Shown piece after piece: positions 24,767-36,152 of a DNA stretch of 64,000 nucleotides. The notes beneath the pieces are model-generated. The model saw nothing but the letters and a program-made list of their open reading frames with translations. It did not search any database and had not been told where the DNA came from. Numbering within the stretch: the first letter of the stretch is position 1; every line of letters begins with the position of its first letter. The stretch is from Populus alba (lineage: Eukaryota > Streptophyta > Magnoliopsida > Malpighiales > Salicaceae): positions 1,841,493 to 1,905,492 of the forward strand of contig NC_133287.1 of the NCBI RefSeq assembly GCF_005239225.2, read 5' to 3'. A program made the translations under genes and the position numbers.

Positions 24767-25523
24767 GGAATCGCCAGATGGGATTCCAAGTTGTTTGAGA
24801 TCGCCAGAAGGGATCTCGTATTTTGATATTCGTCAATGGAGGTCGCCAGAAGGGACCTCATATTTCATGTTTGAATAAAAGGAATCGCCAGATGGGATTC
24901 CAAGTTGATGGAGATCGCCAGAAGGGATCTCGCATTTCACTATTTGGAGGTCGCCAATGGGACCTCATATTTCATGTTTGATAAAAAGGAATCGCCAGAT
25001 GGGATTCCAAGTTGTTTGAGATCGCCAGAAGGGATCTCGTATTTCGATGAAGGTCGCCAGAAGGGACCTCATATTTCATGTTTTAATAAAAGGAATTGCC
25101 AGATGGGATTCCAAGTTGATGGAGATCGCCAGAAGGGATCTCATATTTCACTATTTTGGGGGTCGCCAGATGGGACCTTATATTCCATGTTTGTTAAAAG
25201 GAATCGCCAGATGGGATTCCAAGATGATTAAAGGAGATCGCCAGAAGGGATCTCATGTTTCACTATTTGGAGGTCGCCAGATGGGACCTCGTATTTCATG
25301 TTGGTTAAAAAAGGAATCACCAGATGGGATTCCAAGTTGGTTAAAGGAGATCGCCAGAAGGGATCTCATATTTCGATATTCATCCAAGGAGGTCGCCAGA
25401 AGGGACCTCATATTTCGGCTTTGAATAAAAGGAATCGCCAGATGGGATTCCAAGTTAAAGGAGATCGCCAAATGGGATCTCATACTTCGATATTCATCAA
25501 GGAAGGTCGCCAGAAGGGACCTC
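24767..25523 (+). repeat. tandem array of 21 hairpins in three covarying classes (seven A-B-C units)
   Basis: Each short unit is an inverted repeat: a 6-bp stem around a loop of about nine bases (GCCAGAAGG or GCCAGATGG). Class A has stem GGAATC/GATTCC, class B GAGATC/GATCTC, class C GAGGTC/GACCTC. The order A, B, C repeats seven times without exception, with A hairpins starting at about 24767, 24881, 24988, 25091, 25199, 25314 and 25431 (period 103-117 bp). Changes in one arm are matched in the other. Further A and B hairpins at 26280 and 26310, and a diverged one near 26370, lie beyond the second array. The array sits in the 3' untranslated part of the element, a region known to breed satellites in Tat elements. 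Confidence 0.9.
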
Positions 25524-25577
25524 ATATTGAAACCATTTCTTGGAAAAGCATTGGAGTTTACTAAGAATTCTTCCCCC

Positions 25578-26248
25578 TGGGTAGGTCACCCATACAATGA
25601 GACCATTATTTTTCTGGGTAGGTCACCCATACAATGAGACCATTATTTTTCTTGGGTCGGTCACCCATACAATGAGACCATCATTTTTCTAGGGTTCGTC
25701 ACCCGTACAATGAGACCAGCACTAGGGTTCGTCACCCGTACAATGAGACCAGCATTTTTCTTGGGTCGGTCACCCATACAATGAGACCAGCATTTTTTTC
25801 TTGGGTAGGTCACCCATACAATGAGACCATCATTTTTCTTGGGTAGGTCACCCATACAATGAGACCATCATTTTTCTGGGTAGGTCACCCATACAATGAG
25901 ACCATTATTTTCCTGGGTAGGTCACCCATACAATGAGACCATCATTTTTCTTGGGTTCGTCACCCATACAATGAGACCATCTTTTTTTATCTGGGTAGGT
26001 CACCCATACAATGAGACCATCGTTTTTCTTGGGTAGGTCACCCATACAATGAGACCATTCTTCATTTTTTTTCTGGGTAGGTCACCCATAAGAATGAGAC
26101 CATTCTCCATCTTTTTTTCTTTTTTTTTTTTTACCTGGGTAGGTCACCCATAATAATGAGGCCATTCTTCCCCTGGGTAGGTCACCCAAAGAATGAGACC
26201 ACTCTTTCCCTTTCCACTCGGGCAGGTCACCCATCATAATGAGACCAT
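25578..26248 (+). repeat. tandem array of about 17 copies, 34-40-bp (later up to 60-bp) period
   Basis: The unit reads TGGGTAGGTCACCCATACAA then TGAGACCAT plus a T-rich spacer of variable length. Within each unit TGGGT and ACCCA form a 5-bp stem around AGGTC, and GGTC pairs with GACC over a longer loop. Some copies carry GGGTTCGTCACCCG instead. It separates the main A-B-C hairpin array from two further A and B hairpins, so it appears to have expanded inside that array. Confidence 0.92.
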
Positions 26249-26279
26249 ACACACATTTTTTGTATTGATTATGGGTAAA

Positions 26280-26395
26280 GGAATCGCCAGATGGGGTTCC
26301 AGGTTAAAGGAGATCACCAGATGGGATCTCGGATGGATTTCCATATTGATCAAACTAAAGTAAGAATTCAGAAGATCGCTGGATAAGGATCTCGA
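26280..26395 (+). repeat. outlying hairpins of classes A and B
   Basis: A class A hairpin with a wobble pair (GGAATC/GGTTCC) at 26280, class B (GAGATC/GATCTC, loop ACCAGATGG) at 26310, and a diverged class B (AGATC/GATCT around CGCTGGATAAG) near 26372. Confidence 0.8.
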
Positions 26396-26555
26396 GATGA
26401 CTAAATTTGGATCATAGTTTTTGGGATAAAGAGGATTGTTGCAAAAGACAAGGTTTCAGATCAATTAAGCTTCGACCAGATCAGTTTCGGGAGTTCCGTT
26501 GTGGGTTTATCTTTATAACACTTACTGCGCAAAATTCATGCTCCGTAAGTATTAT

Positions 26556-26569
26556 AAAGAGGGGGCATC
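26556..26569 (+). other. polypurine tract
   Basis: AAAGAGGGGGCATC directly before the 3' LTR start TGTTG: the expected plus-strand primer site. Confidence 0.75.
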
Positions 26570-29033
26570 TGTTGTAACCCATTTTTGGGTCCCCATGAAA
26601 AATAAAATAAATAACCAAAAGAGGTTAGAAAAATAACAGGGGGCAGAAGCGCTCGGAAAACAGTCAGAAAATTGGTCAAGGAATTTAAAAATACAAGGAT
26701 TGAATTTTTTGACAGCCCTTTTGAGAAGGAAAATTTGAATTTTGAGGAGAAAAGCCCCAAATTTGGATGTTATGGACTTAATTGGATTTTTATTTGAATT
26801 TATAGAAGATTTGATTGCAAGAAAAATTGATTTTTAAGTCAATTTGGGCTTTAATTTGAAGAAATTTAAGTTCTGGGGCCAAAATATATTTTTTAGGAAT
26901 TTATTGGGTCAAATCAGGGGCTCAATTGCATAAATATTGAAGTTTAAGGGCCAATTAGGGACTTAATTGTGAAAATCCGAAACCAGGGATCAATTTGGAG
27001 AAGGCGCAAAGATAGAGGGGGCTGTTTGGAATTGTTTCAGGGGCTTAATTGAAGAAATTGGAAGTTTATTGATCAATTAGGGGCTCAATTGCATAACTCA
27101 GAGACCAAGGACCAAAGTGAAAAAAGGCGGCCAACAAGAGGGGCGGGGACCGAATTTGGAGGACTGATTTGAAGTTTAGCCATTTAAATGAAACGGCGCG
27201 TTTTACCTAAAACGACGCCGTTTTATATATATATATATATGAAAAAAAAAAAAAAAAAAGGAGGAAGATCAGAACGGTGTCGTTTTGAACGACACTGTTC
27301 ATCTTCCTCCTTCCCCCCGTTTTAGCAGAACAGAAGACTAAAAAATTTTGAAAAAAACCTCCCGCGTCTCTCTCCTCGCCCCCACCACCACCACCGAAAG
27401 CATCAATGGTCGACCAGCCGTTGCGTGATTGAAGGCGCACTAACCATGGTCCCCCACCTGTTCTGCCCCTATAAATAAGAGAAGAAAACCGAAAAAAAAA
27501 AAGAAACCGGAGAGAACCGAAGAGAGGAGAGAACCCGAAGGGAGGAGAGAGAGAGAGAGACCCGAGGACAGGGGGAGAAGAGAAAAAACGAGCAAAAGAG
27601 AGTGGGAGAGCAGAAACAAACCAAAAACAAAGAAACCGAACCCAAAAACCAAGAAAAAAACCAAAGAGAAAGCCACTGAAAACAAGTCTCTCTCGCCGCC
27701 GTTCGAACCGCCACAGCACCGCCCGGAGCCGCCGTACGCGAGCCACGCCACCGCAGCTCCACCAGCGACCGCCTCCACGCCAGGTGCGCATTTCTTCCCC
27801 CCTGCATTTTTGTTTTTCTTCGGTGGTCTGGCCTCCTGCATGTTGCATGCAGGAGGCAGGGGGGAGAAAAATGATTCTCCCCCCGCTGGGCCGCAAGGTG
27901 CTGGGCCAGCCTTGCAAGTCTGGGCCGGTCTGGGCCCAGACTGTAGAATTTTTTTCGGGCCGTGATCAGCCCATTTTAGTTTTGGGCCGAGACCGGCCCA
28001 ATATCATTGCGGGCCGAGATTGGCCCGCCCCTTTTTGGGCTGAGCCTGGCCCATTTATTTGGGCCGGCCCAGCCCTATAATATATTATATATTATTATAA
28101 TATATATATGTGTGTATATTATATATATATTTATAAAAAAAAAATATTTATAAAAAAATATATTTTGAAAAATCTAAAAAAAAATATTGTGATTTTTATG
28201 TATATTTTTGTCAAAGTGGCTTAATATTAGTTTGTATTTTTATGCTGTGGAGATACAAATTCAGTATTAAAAAATACCCGATTTCGTCAAAAAAAAAAAA
28301 TATTTTCTTGCGTGTTGCATACGGCCAATACACTAACATGTTTTGAATGTTCTTTTTATATATATAAAAAAAAATATTGGAAGTTTTTTTGAAAATGTGT
28401 TTTCGCATGGATTTCTTAAACACAAATCATTTTCTTGCATTTGTGGATTTTACAACCTGTTTGTAAAACTCCAAAGGGTATTGGCCAATATTCCAAAAAC
28501 TATAAAAATCTTATTTTGGGAGGAGAAGTTGTGGTTATTGTTCACCGCTAATGTTTGGATGAAGAAATCCTTAAAAGGACGAACATCCAAAATATTATCG
28601 GGAGTAATAAATCAACGCACATGTTTGAAAGAAGCTTTGGTTGCGATCGAGAACATTTCAAAAATTAAATTTTTTTCTCCACGGTTTATGAGTCGTGAAA
28701 AGTAATTGTTTTTTTAAGAATTGTGAAATTTTCTTCGTTTTTTTTATTCTCTTTTCCTTGCGATTTACGAGTTGACAGGATTAGAAAACACCAACACCAT
28801 AGACTATAGAGCAAACCAAACACCAAGCAGCTTACCTCAGGTAGGGCGTATTAGGGGTGCTAGTACCTTCCCTTTACGCAACCAGTCCCTTGCCTTAGAA
28901 TCTCTGAAAGACCAGTTAGGGTTCCTAGTGACCAAATACTAGGTGGCGACTCCAAAAGAACCAAATCCTTAGAACACAACGAAAATCGCCAGCCGATGTC
29001 GTGCCTTTATAAATTTTTTGTGGGGGTGTGACA
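26570..29033 (+). repeat. 3' LTR (2464 bp)
   Basis: Aligns end to end with 16833-19306. Visible differences include loss of 16 bp in the GGCCCAGCC cluster, homopolymer length changes, and at least six substitutions (for example GACGGG/GACAGG near 28776 and AAATAAT/AAATCAT near 28426). Confidence 0.95.
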
Positions 29034-29038
29034 GTGTG
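29034..29038. repeat. target-site duplication GTGTG, right copy
   Basis: Directly follows the terminal TGACA of the 3' LTR and matches 16828-16832. Confidence 0.95.
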
Positions 29039-29235
29039 CATCTTAGTTTCAGATGAATTAAGAAACGTGCGTCTTGAGTTATATACAAGTAGATTTAATC
29101 CATTTGGATCATTTGCTTCTCCTTATTCTTGTTGGCTGGTTATATTCACAATTTACAACTTATCATTGAAGATGTGTACGTCGAAGTTCATGTTTCTATC
29201 TTCGGTCATAACTGGTCCTAATAATTTAGGTTGAA
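29039..29235 (+). pseudogene. TNP2-like CACTA transposase, continuation after the LTR insertion
   Basis: Continues the 15873-16832 pseudogene: ELRNVRLELYTSRFNPFGSF, SPYSCWLVIFTIYNL, FMFLSSVITGPNN. In complete TNP2 proteins this is followed by several hundred more residues; here homology ends near 29235. The rest was lost from the CACTA element, independently of the LTR insertion. Confidence 0.85.
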
Positions 29236-29392
29236 TTATAGATGTTTGTTTTCCTGCAACTTGACTTATGATGTATTAAAGAAACATAATTTTTAGATGA
29301 AGGCATCTTTGATGTGGATTTTTTAATTACATCCACTTTTTTATTTATTTTTTTTATAACTATTTTTAACTAATAACATTTTTATTTTAAAG

Positions 29393-30010
29393 GCTATGAT
29401 TCTTGGACGTGAGCGAAGCCCAATGAAGCTTTTGGTGGAAACACATGTGCGGAGTGATGAATGCCAAAAAATGATGCAACAGTTCGTGGATAGCTGAGCT
29501 CAACACTTTGTGGTGTGTTGGTTTTCAACCATTTTTTTTTCCCTAAATTATTATTTACTTGAATTTGATGATTTTTTTTTTCAGGAGACATACAACAACT
29601 GGTTGAAAGAGAGATACAAGGACAATCCTTCGATTTACCTGGATATCAATCCGGATTTGTGGTTGGAGGCAGGATCATGTGGTGGACCCGATAGGAATCA
29701 GGTGTATGAACTCTCTTACACTACGATTGAGAACTTGCAGATGAACTATAGTATTTCGACTGTTGGATTCTAACAATTGGTCCTAAGCACTCAATCACTA
29801 GAGTTTGTGGCCTTGTTTGATCAAAGAGTATAGGAACATACGACCCATCTCAATAAAAAATATGAACAACTCACTACAAATTATGAAGAACTTTGCTAAG
29901 TGGTAATGGAGATAAGATCACAAAAGGTGGCACATGTGCACCCCCTATTTGGCCTCACGATCCCGGTGATGACTAGACTCCTCCTCTTCATCCTCCTCCA
30001 ACGCTACCTC
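29393..30010 (+). pseudogene. C-terminal part of a plant transposase (Ptta/En/Spm type), CACTA second gene
   Basis: Exon-like pieces: 29393-29510 (ERSPMKLLVETHVRSDECQK region, with a stop at 29495-29497) and, after an intron ending TTTTCAG, 29585-29773 (ETYNNWLKERYKDNPSIYLD, DPDLWLEAGSCGGPDRNQVY-like). Degraded coding-like sequence continues to about 30010 (EYEQ-type coiled coil, then CCTCCTCC proline codons). The N-terminal part is missing, so an internal deletion joins it to the TNP2 remnant. Confidence 0.75.
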
Positions 30011-30668
30011 TATTTTAGTTTTATTGTGTTTGAACATACATATATTTAAATTTTTAATAAATATTTGATTTTTTATATTAAGATAATTTATTTTTATATT
30101 ATTTAAATTATTTTTCTACTTTTGTTTTCAATATATATTTTTTAAAAAAATATATTTTAAAATAATTACTAAGAGTATTACTGATGGAATAAGTCTGTCG
30201 GTATATTTCAGAGAGTTTAAAAAGAATTACAACAAATGTTATTGCCACTGTTAACTCACCGATTGATTAAGTTTGCTTGTATATGCCAAGGAGTTGGAAA
30301 ACAATTGTTGCAAATGCCACCACTACTATTAACTCACCGATCAAATTATCGATGGTATTCTATTGATGATATATAATTTTACCAATAGAATTATATATTT
30401 TTCTCCTAACGGTGATATGTTGAATTGTACCAAAGGAATTACTGACGAAATAAAACGAGTAATTTGTTTTTACATTCATTTTCCATCTGCAAAACAATCA
30501 ATAAATTTATTAACGATAGACTCATTGACAGACCAAAAATTACATAAGAGTGTTTTTCTGATGGACAGTGTCCATCCATGATCCCGTCGATAAAATAATC
30601 ATAGATAGACTGTTAGTATAAATATCGACAGAAAATTCCGTCGGTAAAATTGTTAAATCTAGTAGTCG

Positions 30669-31870
30669 GGAAAGAATTCGAAATTGATAATATAATTATT
30701 TTGATTTTTTATTTGGTTTTCGGGGAGAGGGGATTTCATAAAAATACTGTATTTTTTTTTAATTATAATTACGGAACCTTCCTATTCTAAGAAGAAAAAA
30801 AAGGAGAGAAGATAATTGGAATTCAAACTCCGAAGAGACATTTTAGGTGTTAGAAGTTCGGTGAAATATTTAATAGTTGCAGACTTTGAGAGACTTCACA
30901 CTGAACAATTTCTTCTGTTCAGTTTGTAACATGTCCCCAGAACATAAATGATTCATCGCAAAGGTTAGTGTTTCGAAAAGTTATTCGGTTTGTCTTCTTG
31001 CTTCATAAAGTGTGATGATCAATGCAACTTGTGTTATTGTTGACTAAACAGGCTCAATATGTAATTTTGAGGGCTATAAAATTATCGGTTGACTCGTATA
31101 ATCAAGGGTGCTATTAATTTGCATCATCATCATTATTATTTTTTAAAAAATGAAAAACATAATTTCATATCTAGAATAATAAAGGGACACCGATCTAGTT
31201 CAATATGAAAATTTCTTTTTGGAGACCCTAGCTATAGATTTTGGAGAAGAATTAACTTGATAAATATTTATTTTTTTTAGTAGTAAAGACGGTGCTTGAT
31301 TATTTTTAGACTATAAATTGAAGGTTTGGCTCATTCTTTCAACCATGATGGCTGTAACTAGATTCACCGAAAGGCAATAGGGTTTCAATTGTTGAACAAA
31401 AGATAGTAATAATTGAAGATGTGAAATTCCAACCTCAAAGCCTCAATTCTGGTAACTAATTAAGGCATCATGGATTTGTTTTTTATTTTTTATTTTTTTT
31501 TTCAATTTTTCATCCCAAAAGATGGTTTCCACCCCAAATAAAGACACAAAGCAAGCAAAATTTACAGCTGCTTCCCAAAATCAACATTGACAAAGTAGCT
31601 TCAATCTATAACACGCTGGAGGCCAACTAGCCATTGTAATTATTCCGTCTTTCAATTTTCGGTCCCCCCTTTCTGGAGATTATCAAAATTCAAAGGGAAT
31701 ATAATATAATAAAACAAAACTATACTTGTACATCACATGGAGAACAACCCTAAACCAAAATGAAAGGAGAGTGATACTGCAGCCACATCGCAAAATCACA
31801 CAAGGGTGGATTCTCTAGAGCATCCCATGCATGGTTGTGTCAAAATGGTGTAGCTTTGCCTGCTCCTTAA
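30669..31870. other. AT-rich intergenic DNA
   Basis: No gene recognised. About 30715-30780 repeats part of the dispersed sequence at 12680-12750. Confidence 0.45.
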
Positions 31871-31871
31871 G

Positions 31872-32080
31872 AGCGTGTTTAACAGTGTGGTAGCGGTTGC
31901 TTTTCAAATAGCTTTTCGTGCCGAAATACATGCCAATGATTTTTTTTATTTTTAAAAAATTATTTTTTATATCAACACATCAAAACGAACCAAAAGGTAC
32001 AAATCGCACTCAATTTTAGCAAAAAAAAAAAAATCAAAATTTTAAAAAACACAGGTAAAAACGCAGCCTCAAACACTACC
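31872..32080 (+). repeat. MITE-like repeat, copy B (good ends)
   Basis: Left end GTGTTTAACAGTGTGGTAGC; right end, reversed, GTGTTTGAGGCTGCGTTTTT. These give imperfect terminal inverted repeats around the AT-rich core with ATCAACACATCAAAACGA. Closely matches copy D at 47098-47312. Confidence 0.7.
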
Positions 32081-33419
32081 TAAGACACGAAAAACCTACA
32101 CCACACCTTAAGTCATCCAGACATTTCTTCAATCAAATCAAACCCAATCTTTTTTCGCATCATGGGATTATCTATCAACGATTAAATACCCAGAATCAAG
32201 TTTTAAAATAAACAATATATACAGCAGAAGATCCAGAATTCTCACTGTATAAATAAAGACATTGAAAATGTTCGTGCAGTGTTTTCGAAGCACTTAGGTG
32301 CATACTCTATCATATTTTTTATTCAATGTGTCGACCAGGCCACCAGCCTTACCACAACCGTGGTATTTACTATCAACGATGCTGCATATTTTCAAAGTAC
32401 TTTCTTCAGGTTTTTTTTTTTTTTTTTTTTTGAAGAGGGAACATGCATATATATATATCTCGGTTAACTTTATCGTTTTCATCTCCAATTTATCGGACAT
32501 GATCTCAATCAGTTTCTTCCACCTAAAATCATCACAATTTTTACCCGAGCATGTGAAATTCTCTTGAAAAAAGCGTCAGTGTATTGCATAAGATGATAAT
32601 GATGGTAATACACATAGATGTGAGGACTAAATTGAAGAGCGTATCGTACTTTGGGAGCAAAGTGAAAAGATTTTTCATTTTAAGAACCTAATTAATTAAA
32701 AATTAGTAGATAGGTTGGAACTGGTACAAGGTTCTTACTTTCTTCAATACTTTAATTTTATCTATAAAACAACACATTCAATTCATTCCGATATTTGTGT
32801 CCTAATTAACTCTATTCTTTGCTGATGTAATTATTACACGGGACCTCCTTCCAAGTTGCAATTTTTCTGAATATCGAAGTCAAATATTTTCTATGTATGT
32901 CAAGAGAAAACCATATACTAATATTTTTCCAAACTAAAATATAGCTAAATTTGAATCCCCTAATGCACTTCATATAGTTATATATATGGTATGATGTAGT
33001 GTTCAGCATATATATATATATTCGATGATATAGATTAGCCACAAGATGATATGGGAAGATACAGTTTTTTTAATAAAAAAATTTAATCTTAGTTAATAAA
33101 TAAAATGATTTCAAAATATTATTACCATTAAATAAAAAAACATATTAACTTGACATAATGTTTAGTTTGAGTCATACTACCTAGCTAGCGATCCTATGCA
33201 AATCCAACAATGTCCCCCCAATGAAGTTCTCATCCAATGACCTATCGACACACATGTCCACTTTCTCAAACACTGCCTACTACGGACACAAGGGGCGGAA
33301 AGTCTGGAGAAGGAAGCATGAGGTGGAAGGTATCATTATAGCCTCCACTAATAAAAATGACAATAAAAAGCATGAGGTAGCTTCGTGGATGGTAGAGAGT
33401 GACGGGAAGAGATGATATG
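32081..33419. other. intergenic DNA
   Basis: Contains a poly-T tract near 32412 and short TA tracts near 32450 and 33010. Short frames here are not protein-like. Confidence 0.4.
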
Positions 33420-33617
33420 TATGAAAATATATTTTTAATTGTTTTTTTAAATATTTTTTATTTAAAAAATATTAAAATAATATATTTATTTTTAGTTTTT
33501 AAAAATTATTTTTAATATCAGCATATCAAAATAATTTAAAAACACTAAAAAATATTAATTTGAAATAAAAAAAAATTAAAAGTTTTTAAAAATATTTTTA
33601 AAATGCAAAAAAAAATA
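33420..33617 (+). repeat. MITE-like repeat, copy C
   Basis: AT-rich arms flank TAATATCAGCATATCAAAATA; same family as copies A, B and D but lacking clear outer ends. Confidence 0.5.
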
Positions 33618-34508
33618 ATCTGATCAATATTATACATGCTCTATCAAAAGTGATCTTCTATTGGATATTGGGGAGCCAATACCATAATTAACAAATAATT
33701 ATATTGTGTGTAGGGTACAATATCAACTATCGTTTGATTTGTACTTTGCAAATCAGTTTACCAAACCATTTGATATTGCAAGTGCAGTTACACATCACTT
33801 TGTGTGATTCAGCTAGTCGTGCTTTTTCTTGAAGACTCGGCTGAATTTATGTGTCCAGCTGACTGTTAATCATCATTGCGCGATGTTTAATAGAAAAGTT
33901 CATATCAATGGATTGTAGAACAACTTGTGTTTTTATCCTTTGTTCCTCCAATAAAACCTTTTACTTGAACGTTTCTTTTGCGAGAAAAAGAAGAAGAAAG
34001 AAGAGTTCATGGAGTAGATTGGTTTGCTAGATCTTTCGAGGCATTCTAAGCTCAAGTGGCCACAATTTAGGATATGGGAAAAGTTGAAGAACCAACTCAT
34101 TTCAAGTTCTATTTAGAGATTGACGCTACAAATTTAACCAAAGTAAAGTAGAAAATGACATATGCTGTCATTATACAATGAGATCATGCATGCTTAAGAT
34201 ACGCGTTAGTTTTTTCAATCTGACTTTTGCGTGGAGTAGAAACCACCAAGAGACTTGTGCAAGCACTCTAGCTAGGGTGTGGTAGCCTACGTGCCTAACC
34301 CTCTTCCATGGCAAAGAAGGGAACACCAATGGAAGCAGATCGAATCAAATTATTCTCTTTGATATTTTCATCCTAAGAAAGGCCCAAATACTCTTTAAGA
34401 ACTGTGGATTTACTTTAAGTGACGTTTTCGAAGGTGACAAATTCCAATGTTTTTTATTGGAATGATTTTCTAGCACAAACTGTCCTCGTGTTATGTTCTT
34501 ATGTGCGT

Positions 34509-34553
<45 letters not shown>
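34509..34553. repeat. (TA)n(GA)n compound microsatellite
   Basis: About 11 TA units followed by about 11 GA units. It marks the left limit of the first unit of the peroxidase-region duplication. Confidence 0.9.
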
Positions 34554-34554
<1 letters not shown>

Positions 34555-35913
34555 ACACATCCACATTTTGGTTTTTTGATTTACTATTATTTGTAATAAC
34601 CACAGATCACTTGGTTTTTATAACACTAACTAAGCCTAGTGGATTAATTTCTCATTTTTTATCTTTCACCAGAAAAGAAAACACTGTATGTGAATATTTA
34701 GTCATGATTTGACGCGTCTGATCCCTGGAAATTAGAAATCCAAGGTATGTTAAAAAAAATGTTCTAAATTTTTCAAATAAAATAAAATTATTAACAATTT
34801 TTTTTTCAGAGAACGAAGAATTTTCTCGTAAATAAGAGGGTAGAAGAAGAGTAGATGGGCTCAAAAAAAAAAAATAGCACAAACCAGTAGGCAGGTTTCC
34901 CTATCAGCTATGGGCCTCTTTAGTTTTGGATCTAATGCAGTTCGTTTTAGTTTACAAGTGCTGGCCTTGATTGGGCTTCTAAGAAACAGAATATATTTAG
35001 AGGGTTCTCGCCTCTTTCCTGCAATTTTGGCTGTTTCGCAAAAATATATAATTTTTTTGGGGATGTTTTTTCCTTTTTTTATTTCTTCTTCTTCTTCTTC
35101 TTCTTCTTTTTTTTTTTTAAAAATCTCGCACTTCCTTTGCTGTATCTTCTGGTTTCTTGCCTCTCCATAAGCAAAGAAGAAAACAAAGGAAAACCACAAA
35201 AAGAATTAATGCCTCTCTGTATAAGAATGTTAAATTTACATGTATGTGTATATATTAAGGTAAACATGTACTCATAATTCGCATATAATTATACTATTAT
35301 CAATATTCACATAAGATATTTTAATAATTAGTGTTAAATTTACGTTTTAATAAATGAAATGCTAAATCTATTAATTAAATTTCCTTTCCTTCGAGAAGTT
35401 GGATGCAAGACTTAGGAATTAATCTTTTGGAGAGACGGTAACGAGCTACTTCACGATCTAATGAAAGAATGAAAGTTCAAATAAGATATTAGAGTTTAAA
35501 GAAAACCCAAGTAAATTAAAAGCTTTAAATTGAATAAGTTAATTAAGGTTTTAATGTAGAATGAAGGATTTTTGGTAGAGAAAGCCTTAAGAATTTAAAA
35601 ACTACAGTACAGAAAGCGGTAAGAAAACTGAAAAGAAAGTGGTAAACTCGTGAAAGTAAACTAATAATTAACATTTTTTTTTCGAAAAACTATGTTCTTT
35701 TCTTATTATTGCAAGCCAAGAAGATTAATTATGACCAGGACAAGTTGATTTCTATGATTAGAAGTAGAATTTTAGCAGCAAATGATAATGAGATCAAAGA
35801 TGTCTGCAAAATTTTATTCAGCAGACATTAGCCTGACGTTATTGCACTATATATCTGACTTTGTTAGAATCCTAATTAGCCCATATGGCATTTGAGAGAA
35901 GCCACCATCGTGT

Positions 35914-36096
35914 AGAAGGTCCTCAAAAGATGTGGTGCGGTGACAAAGAGTTTAAGATCTGCACGGCAGGTCTCGAGTTCGAATCAGGACGTGTATCTTT
36001 TATAAGAGCCTAGACATCTAGAATTTTACTCGCTGATCTAGGCCTACAAAGTACGTTTTTCAGAAAATAGGGTTTTCTCAAATTCAAAAAAAAAAA
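35914..36096 (+). mobile_element. SINE, second family, with paralogous empty site
   Basis: Contains box B-like GAGTTCGAATC at about 35973 and ends in a poly-A run. The corresponding place in unit 2 (about 40688, GCATCGCGTCAACGTCCAAT) has no insert, and GTGT flanks both sides (35910-35913 and 36097-36100). The family differs from the SINEs at 201-2906. Confidence 0.75.
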
Positions 36097-36152
36097 GTGT
36101 CATGACCAATTGGGATGTTTTTGAATAAAAAAAATTGCTCATTTTGAGCAAG

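Larger units (their letters stand above)
16833..29033 (+). mobile_element. full-length non-autonomous Ty3/gypsy (Tat/Ogre-like) LTR retrotransposon
   Basis: 12,201 bp: 5' LTR, primer binding site, broken extra ORF, intact gag, two tandem arrays, polypurine tract and 3' LTR, with a 5-bp target duplication. The extra ORF upstream of gag, the PBS (TGGCGACTCCACTGGGGA, probably for a tRNA-Arg) and tandem repeats in the 3' untranslated region are traits known for the Tat/Ogre lineage. No protease, reverse transcriptase, RNase H or integrase was found in the 7.26-kb interior, so it must be moved in trans. The two LTRs differ mainly by short indels and few substitutions, pointing to recent insertion. 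Confidence 0.9.
14770..30668 (+). mobile_element. CACTA (En/Spm) transposon, deleted and split by a nested LTR retrotransposon
   Basis: Both ends hold subterminal motifs of the CCGACGG/CGGTAAAT type (14815-15190 on the left, 30190-30660 on the right). The right end reads CTAGTAG, the reverse complement of the CTACTAG start typical of CACTA elements. The left end near 14770 (TACTATCAAAA) is less clear and no 3-bp target duplication could be confirmed. Inside are the 5' part of a TNP2-type transposase gene and the 3' part of a second gene of the plant Ptta/En/Spm transposase type, both broken. Subtracting the 12.2-kb nested insertion leaves about 3.7 kb, far shorter than an autonomous CACTA element, so it is a deletion derivative. 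Confidence 0.7.

Noticed and set aside
24905..25564. Overlapping frames of 88-125 codons through the hairpin array
   Set aside because: All are translations of tandem repeats in shifting frames, without independent support.
24767..26248. CRISPR-like look of regularly spaced repeats
   Set aside because: Plant nuclear DNA, no cas genes, spacers are not unique, and the arrays lie between gag and the polypurine tract of an LTR element.
35079..35267. Poly-lysine minus-strand frame near 35080-35115
   Set aside because: Product of a CTT/T tract; no protein-like content.
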